A program made the position numbers and the translations under genes. A DNA stretch of 64,000 bases, from contig JAXDDX010000023.1 of NCBI GenBank assembly GCA_034670405.1, positions 3,181,501 to 3,245,500 on the forward strand, read 5' to 3'. Below, piece after piece: positions 61,161 through 64,000 of this stretch. Position 1 is the first letter of the stretch, and the number at the start of each line of letters is the position of its first letter. The notes under the pieces were generated by a model. It was not told where the DNA came from. It searched no databases and saw only the letters and a program-made list of their open reading frames with translations. Source of the stretch: Hoplostethus atlanticus (taxonomy: Eukaryota; Chordata; Actinopteri; Trachichthyiformes; Trachichthyidae).

Positions 61161-63430
61161 TAGATAGATGCTATTACTGTAAGAGTGTGTTTCACCTATC
61201 TCCAGCATTCTCCTTTGCAGCATGGAGAAGGGGAGGAAAGCCTCGTCTTTACAGGAGCGCGTCACAGCTCCTACCAACTCAGAATTGGTTGCCAGAATAC
61301 GGGCGCTTTCCTCTGATAGGTTGACTCCGGCCATGGAGGCCACATCGTTGATGTCATCATCATCCCTGGACACACAGGCACAGTCAGCCAACCACAACAA
61401 CTAGATTCATGAAGGTGAATCCATAAAGGCTGAACCCTTCTGTGCGTAAACATCTCCGCGTAGCTATGCAGAGAAGGGGTTTATGGGTAACCGTAGCACA
61501 CAGATGCTCGAGCACGTCCCTTTGTTTACACTTTCACCAGGGGTGAAAACGTTTCGACACTGCCCCCTAGTGTACACGTTAACGTTACATGCAAGTATGT
61601 TGCTAAACCCCCATGCGGATGTCTGCTGGCAAAGTGTAAATCAGGCTTTAGCCCAGAGGGGCACTCCATAATTCATGGGCGATGACATGTTTACTGTTGC
61701 CTTACATAAATAATGATTTGATGGATCTTTATCACCCTTCATGTTTTTATGCAAATATGTGACAGCTACACGAGTTTTACTTGAGGCTGTAAAAGAGAAT
61801 GAGAATGAAATAAAACCTTTAATCTTTGTCACTCTTACTTGAAAGTGCCACCTGCTTCTTTCAGCTTGTTCTTTTGAGCAGGAGATAAGGCTGCAGCAAG
61901 GACCTGTTTAGAAGCTGGCGGCACCCCAGATCTCACCATAGGAACTGGGAGAGAGAGAGAAAGTAACAAGTAGATGGACACGTGCACACACATGTGCGCA
62001 CGTACACACACGTACACACACGTCAGTAGATTCACATCCTCACCAGTCTGCAGATGTGTAAGCTGGACTTGTGGCTGTCCCAGCATTATGCGTCCAGGAG
62101 CCTGATTCCTGAGGGTCACCATGGGGGTTGTTGCCAAGGTAACCTGAGGTCTCAACATTGCTGCCTGCTGCTGAGGCTGGAGAACCTGAAAGGGTAAAGT
62201 TGTTATCACTCAGAACAGAATCACTGTGTGGTGTTTTGCTATTTTTTATTATGCATTTTCAGGGTGTGGAAATGGTTTGAGCATCATATTTGTTATAATT
62301 CATTTGAGTTGCTATTTAGTGGTCAGTTTACCAGTGGGGTAGTCTGTCCTGGTTTGCTGATGCCTGGCTGGAGCTGGGGCTTGGTGAGTGGGGCGACAAG
62401 GCGAGGGCCTGGGCTGCCCAGGAGCTCCGTGGTGGGGGTGGGTGAGGCGGTGGAGGATGGACCTGAGGCCGGCTGAGGAAGATAACTCTGCTGGATGAAG
62501 GCTGCCGTGTCTGGGGTGAGCTGCCTCAGGGCTGGGAGGCTTCTCTGGTCCATGTAATATACAAATATATACAAATATACAGATAAACCACACATTCTAC
62601 TGATCTTTGCTAAAAAGGTATACCAGTGAAAAAGAAAATATGTTTCCTGACCTTGAGGAAAGGCACAAGGTAAGGTTGTGGTGAGGAGTTGAGCTCTTTG
62701 TACAATCTGCTGGTGAAGTCCTCGGCTTCCAGTTTGCCTTCCTAGTACAATCAAGCGGAGAGAGAGAGCTATTAAATTTGCGTGAAGAGTTGATTCGAGC
62801 CTCTCCTGGCTGATGGCTTCCACTTTTGAAAGCTGTGATTTTTTTTTCTTTCAAAATCAATTATCACCTTTTATACCTTTCATTTGTCAATGCCCTTGTC
62901 AAATGTGAAAAATAATATTGCAATTGACAAGTCAATGTCATGAAGAATGTGCCTGGTGTACGGATGGCTCACTCACCAGCAGGTCCTTGACCAGCTCTCT
63001 CACATTGGCCGCGGTCTCTGACGACTGCCTCCCGCTGGATGCCAGCTTGATCAATGTGGACAAGAAGTTCCTGCACTTCTTCACGTTCTCCATTGTCTCC
63101 TACCAGAAGTACAGAACAAATTCAGATTTTGTGACAAAGTCAAGTCTCAAATGTAGATAACCTTATATAGACATGCTATAGATCAAACATCATCACCCCC
63201 TGGGCCCTCTTATATTGTGCAGTGTGTTTTTGTCTACTATCTAGACATAGTGAGTGTTACAGGTAAATATTACTAAACACAGCTATGGTTCCTGCAAGCA
63301 CCCTGCCCTATATGATCCACTGGGGCTTAGCTCAACTCACATTGCTCACTGTTACTGAGGTAACGGTGGTCCCAGCTGATTGGCTGACTGTCCTGGGGGT
63401 CATGCCTGGTACTGCACTCCCGATTGAGCT
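56890..63430 (-). CDS. taf4: TFIID subunit TAF4 gene, 5'-partial, 12 coding exons in window
   Basis: TAF4 is a core TFIID scaffold subunit in the nucleus. It pairs with TAF12 through a histone fold and contacts activators. The coding exons on the minus strand, in transcript order, are 63430-63341, 63099-62977, 62741-62652, 62544-62332, 62185-62044, 61944-61839, 61365-61196, 61089-60959, 60720-60595, 59125-59069, 58973-58851 and 58319-58161. All junctions are GT/AG and phases agree, giving 509 codons plus stop. Residues 31 to about 125 form the TAFH/NHR1 domain. Residues 126-254 are a Pro/Gln-rich linker. Residues 256-509 form the C-terminal TAF4 domain with the histone-fold start (DDDDINDVASMAGVNLSEES) and the closing RVNLRDLLFCLENER. 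The C-terminus resembles TAF4 more than TAF4B. The N-terminal half lies beyond the right edge. Confidence 0.96.
56911..56916 (-). promoter_or_regulatory. taf4: AATAAA poly(A) signal of taf4
   Basis: TTTATT on the plus strand is AATAAA in the taf4 sense, and the first such hexamer after the stop codon. Confidence 0.55.
58161..58319 (-). CDS. taf4: taf4 last exon: C-terminus and stop
   Basis: 159 nt, residues 458-509 plus TAG (58161-58163). It reads GSGPSHSGGAGSSGSRPTRQ then RITRVNLRDLLFCLENERFT and ends FLYKGFLK, matching the TAF4 C-terminus with small differences. The acceptor TTTGTAG on the minus strand is preceded by the CT-rich side of the 58.3-58.6 kb array. Confidence 0.96.
   Translation of the reverse strand, partial: GSGPSHSGGAGSSGSRPTRQRITRVNLRDLLFCLENERFTSHSHFLYKGFLK
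58320..58850 (-). other. taf4: last taf4 intron (531 bp)
   Basis: Over half is a GA-rich tandem array (58326-58602). The rest (58603-58850) is unique with no other feature. Confidence 0.88.
58326..58602. repeat. GA-rich minisatellite with about 115-120 bp higher-order period
   Basis: AGGATGGACAGA occurs at 58383, 58431, 58497 and 58551, each in GAGAGA and ACACACAGAGAG context. Spacing alternates (48, 66, 54), so a dimer of about 114-120 bp is repeated twice. The array abuts the acceptor of the last taf4 exon within ten bases. Confidence 0.95.
58851..58973 (-). CDS. taf4: taf4 exon: MQQQELDQVRQREANLTALA
   Basis: 123 nt, phase 0 both ends, residues 417-457. MQQQELDQVRQREANL then TALAAIGPRKKRK, a highly conserved TAF4 block with a basic, NLS-like KKRK, followed by a variable Ser/Ala run. 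Acceptor TGTCCAG, donor GTAATA on the minus strand. Confidence 0.96.
59069..59125 (-). CDS. taf4: taf4 small exon: SRARQEDPEQLRLKQKAKE
   Basis: 57 nt, phase 0 both ends, residues 398-416, nearly identical to the vertebrate TAF4 block. Acceptor CCTTGCAG, donor GTAGGA on the minus strand. Confidence 0.96.
59126..60594 (-). other. taf4: taf4 intron (1.5 kb)
   Basis: AT-rich unique sequence with no recognisable repeat family or gene. Confidence 0.85.
60595..60720 (-). CDS. taf4: taf4 exon: RAQLKFFEQLDQLEKQRK
   Basis: 126 nt, phase 0 both ends, residues 356-397. YEQSSDIRAQLKFFEQLDQL followed by EKQRKEEQEREILLKAAK, a charged helix conserved in TAF4. Acceptor GTTGGCAG, donor GTCAGA on the minus strand. 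Confidence 0.97.
60959..61089 (-). CDS. taf4: taf4 exon: SHATQQRLQNLLEKVS
   Basis: 131 nt, phase 1 in and 0 out, residues 312-355. GVTELSGEVVTFVSHATQQR and LQNLLEKVSQVAQQKNF belong to the C-terminal conserved TAF4 domain. The donor is GTTTGT, slightly non-consensus. Confidence 0.96.
61120..61170. repeat. GAGAGATA/GATA short tandem repeat
   Basis: (GAGAGATA)n then (GATA)n in a 106-bp taf4 intron. It forms the pyrimidine-rich tract on the taf4 strand. Confidence 0.85.
61196..61365 (-). CDS. taf4: taf4 exon: histone-fold start, DDDDINDVASMAGVNLSEES
   Basis: 170 nt, phase 2 in and 1 out, residues 255-312. DDDDINDVASMAGVNLSEES then ARILATNSELVGAVTRSCKD is near identical to human TAF4 as I recall it. 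This begins the histone-fold part that dimerises with TAF12. Acceptor GTGTCCAG, donor GTGAAA. Confidence 0.97.
61366..61838 (-). other. taf4: taf4 intron (473 bp)
   Basis: Unique sequence without a recognisable feature. Short open frames here have no domain. Confidence 0.88.
61839..61944 (-). CDS. taf4: taf4 exon: linker before the histone fold
   Basis: 106 nt, phase 1 in and 2 out, residues 220-255. PMVRSGVPPASKQVLAAALS and PAQKNKLKEAGGTF match the variable linker ending QKNKLKEPGGGSF in human TAF4. Acceptor CTCCCAG, donor GTAAGA. Confidence 0.93.
62044..62185 (-). CDS. taf4: taf4 exon: VTLRNQAPGRIMLGQP
   Basis: 142 nt, phase 0 in and 1 out, residues 173-220. VLQPQQQAAMLRPQVTLATT, PMVTLRNQ and GRIMLGQPQVQL, a Gln-rich linker segment with the conserved GRIML block. 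Acceptor CCTTTCAG, donor GTGAGG. Confidence 0.94.
62332..62544 (-). CDS. taf4: taf4 exon: RSLPALRQLTPDTAAFIQQS
   Basis: 213 nt, phase 0 both ends, residues 102-172. The RSLPALRQLTPDTAAFIQQS start is the conserved end of the TAFH region. The rest is a Pro/Ser/Thr-rich linker. The acceptor TTACATGGACCAG has a weak polypyrimidine tract, but the join to ...VPFLK is exact by homology. Confidence 0.94.
62652..62741 (-). CDS. taf4: taf4 exon: TAFH domain, second part
   Basis: 90 nt, phase 0 both ends, residues 72-101. EGKLEAEDFTSRLYKELNSS and PQPYLVPFLK are TAFH/NHR1 sequence. Acceptor TGTACTAG, donor GTCAGG. Confidence 0.96.
62977..63099 (-). CDS. taf4: taf4 exon: TAFH domain, first part
   Basis: 123 nt, phase 0 both ends, residues 31-71. 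ETMENVKKCRNFLSTLIKLA and SSGRQSSETAANVRELVKDL are the start of the TAFH/NHR1 fold, which binds activator and corepressor peptides in the family. Acceptor TTCTGGTAG, donor GTGAGT. Confidence 0.96.
63341..63430 (-). CDS. taf4: taf4 exon upstream of TAFH (most 5' exon in the window)
   Basis: 90 nt, phase 0 both ends, residues 1-30: SSIGSAVPGMTPRTVSQSAG then TTVTSVTVSN, low-complexity Ser/Thr/Val sequence as expected N-terminal to TAFH. Acceptor ATTCCCAG, donor GTGAGT. It is supported by splice signals and frame more than by sequence conservation. Confidence 0.8.
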
Positions 63431-64000
63431 CTGGGAATAGAGAGATAATCATCTTAATTTACCATTTATATCGTCCTGTTCATCAAATCGCAGCAGAAGT
63501 ATACTGTGTGGGGGTTTTAGAGGGTTTTCAACTTGTTCAAATACACCATACAATACAAACGATTTTGCTTTTTAAAAATAGAACATTTTAATTAGCAGCC
63601 TGGAGTGATGTGGAAAAGAAAAGGTGTGTATGACCAGATTTCTTCATTTTGTGCCCGCCCACTCCTGCCAGATCTCTACTTAGCACCACTGTCGGCAGCA
63701 CCACTGCTGGTCGTACCCACCCGCAATCCCAAACCGGTAAATAGGCTCACCAAACAACGATAGATAGATGCTCGAACATACAAAAATGTAAGGCTTTTAT
63801 ATTATTTGAACCACATTGAAGTGGTTCTAATAACTAATAAGGAACACAGGGAAAAAGGACAAACTTTGCTGTTTTTATATTCTGAATTCTGTTTATTTTT
63901 TGCTGCTATGTTTCACCCTGCAGCTCTGTTCTCGTTTGCATTCATGTGAACTACTTGTTGCATTTTGAATTTTTAATAAACCTGCCTAACTAGTCAAGTC
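63431..64000 (-). other. taf4: taf4 intron, running off the window
   Basis: No exon recognised. AT-rich sequence with no identifiable repeat family. Confidence 0.75.

Noticed and set aside
63431..64000. Further upstream taf4 exon at the right edge
   Set aside because: I looked for minus-strand segments with acceptor, donor and TAF4-like sequence and found none convincing.

Overview
The window is nuclear DNA from a vertebrate, most likely a percomorph-type teleost. Short coding exons with GT/AG splice junctions lie in long introns packed with (CA)n, (CT)n and other microsatellites. The introns also hold relics of Tc1/mariner, LINE and SINE-type elements of the kind common in fish. Nothing bacterial or plasmid-like is present.

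Positions 1 to about 51,140 (+ strand) hold the 3' three quarters of a classical type I cadherin gene, cdh4 (R-cadherin). Thirteen coding exons, corresponding to exons 4-16 of a 16-exon classical cadherin gene, join in one open frame of 769 codons. The product runs from the end of the propeptide and the RQKR furin site through EC1-EC5, the transmembrane segment, and the p120-catenin and beta-catenin binding tail. Several residues favour cdh4 over cdh2, such as [23 protein letters not shown] and [13 protein letters not shown] 3'UTR with two AATAAA signals follows (50666 and 51113).

Positions about 56,890 to 63,430 (- strand) hold the 3' two thirds of taf4, the TFIID subunit TAF4. Twelve coding exons join in one open frame of 509 codons, including the TAFH/NHR1 domain and the C-terminal histone-fold region that pairs with TAF12. 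The 5' part, including the large first exon, lies beyond the right edge. cdh4 and taf4 face each other tail to tail with about 5.7 kb between their poly(A) signals. From memory this matches the human arrangement at 20q13.33 and supports orthology of both genes.

The rest is intron and intergenic DNA. Repeats include: a recent inverted duplication of about 0.28 kb in intron 4 (923-1216 against 4985-5246), one arm abutting a truncated Tc1-like transposase relic; a possible Harbinger-type relic (19.8-20.2 kb); SINE-like sequence (22.0-22.8 kb); a Tc1-like relic (28.9-29.5 kb); two non-LTR retrotransposon C-terminal relics (33.2-34.4 kb and 35.2-35.5 kb); a 981-bp element with about 52-bp terminal inverted repeats (46745-47725); and several odd tandem arrays. 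Three cdh4 acceptors and the last taf4 acceptor have simple-sequence tracts where the polypyrimidine tract should be. I found no undescribed gene system; the most unusual items are structural and are listed as findings.
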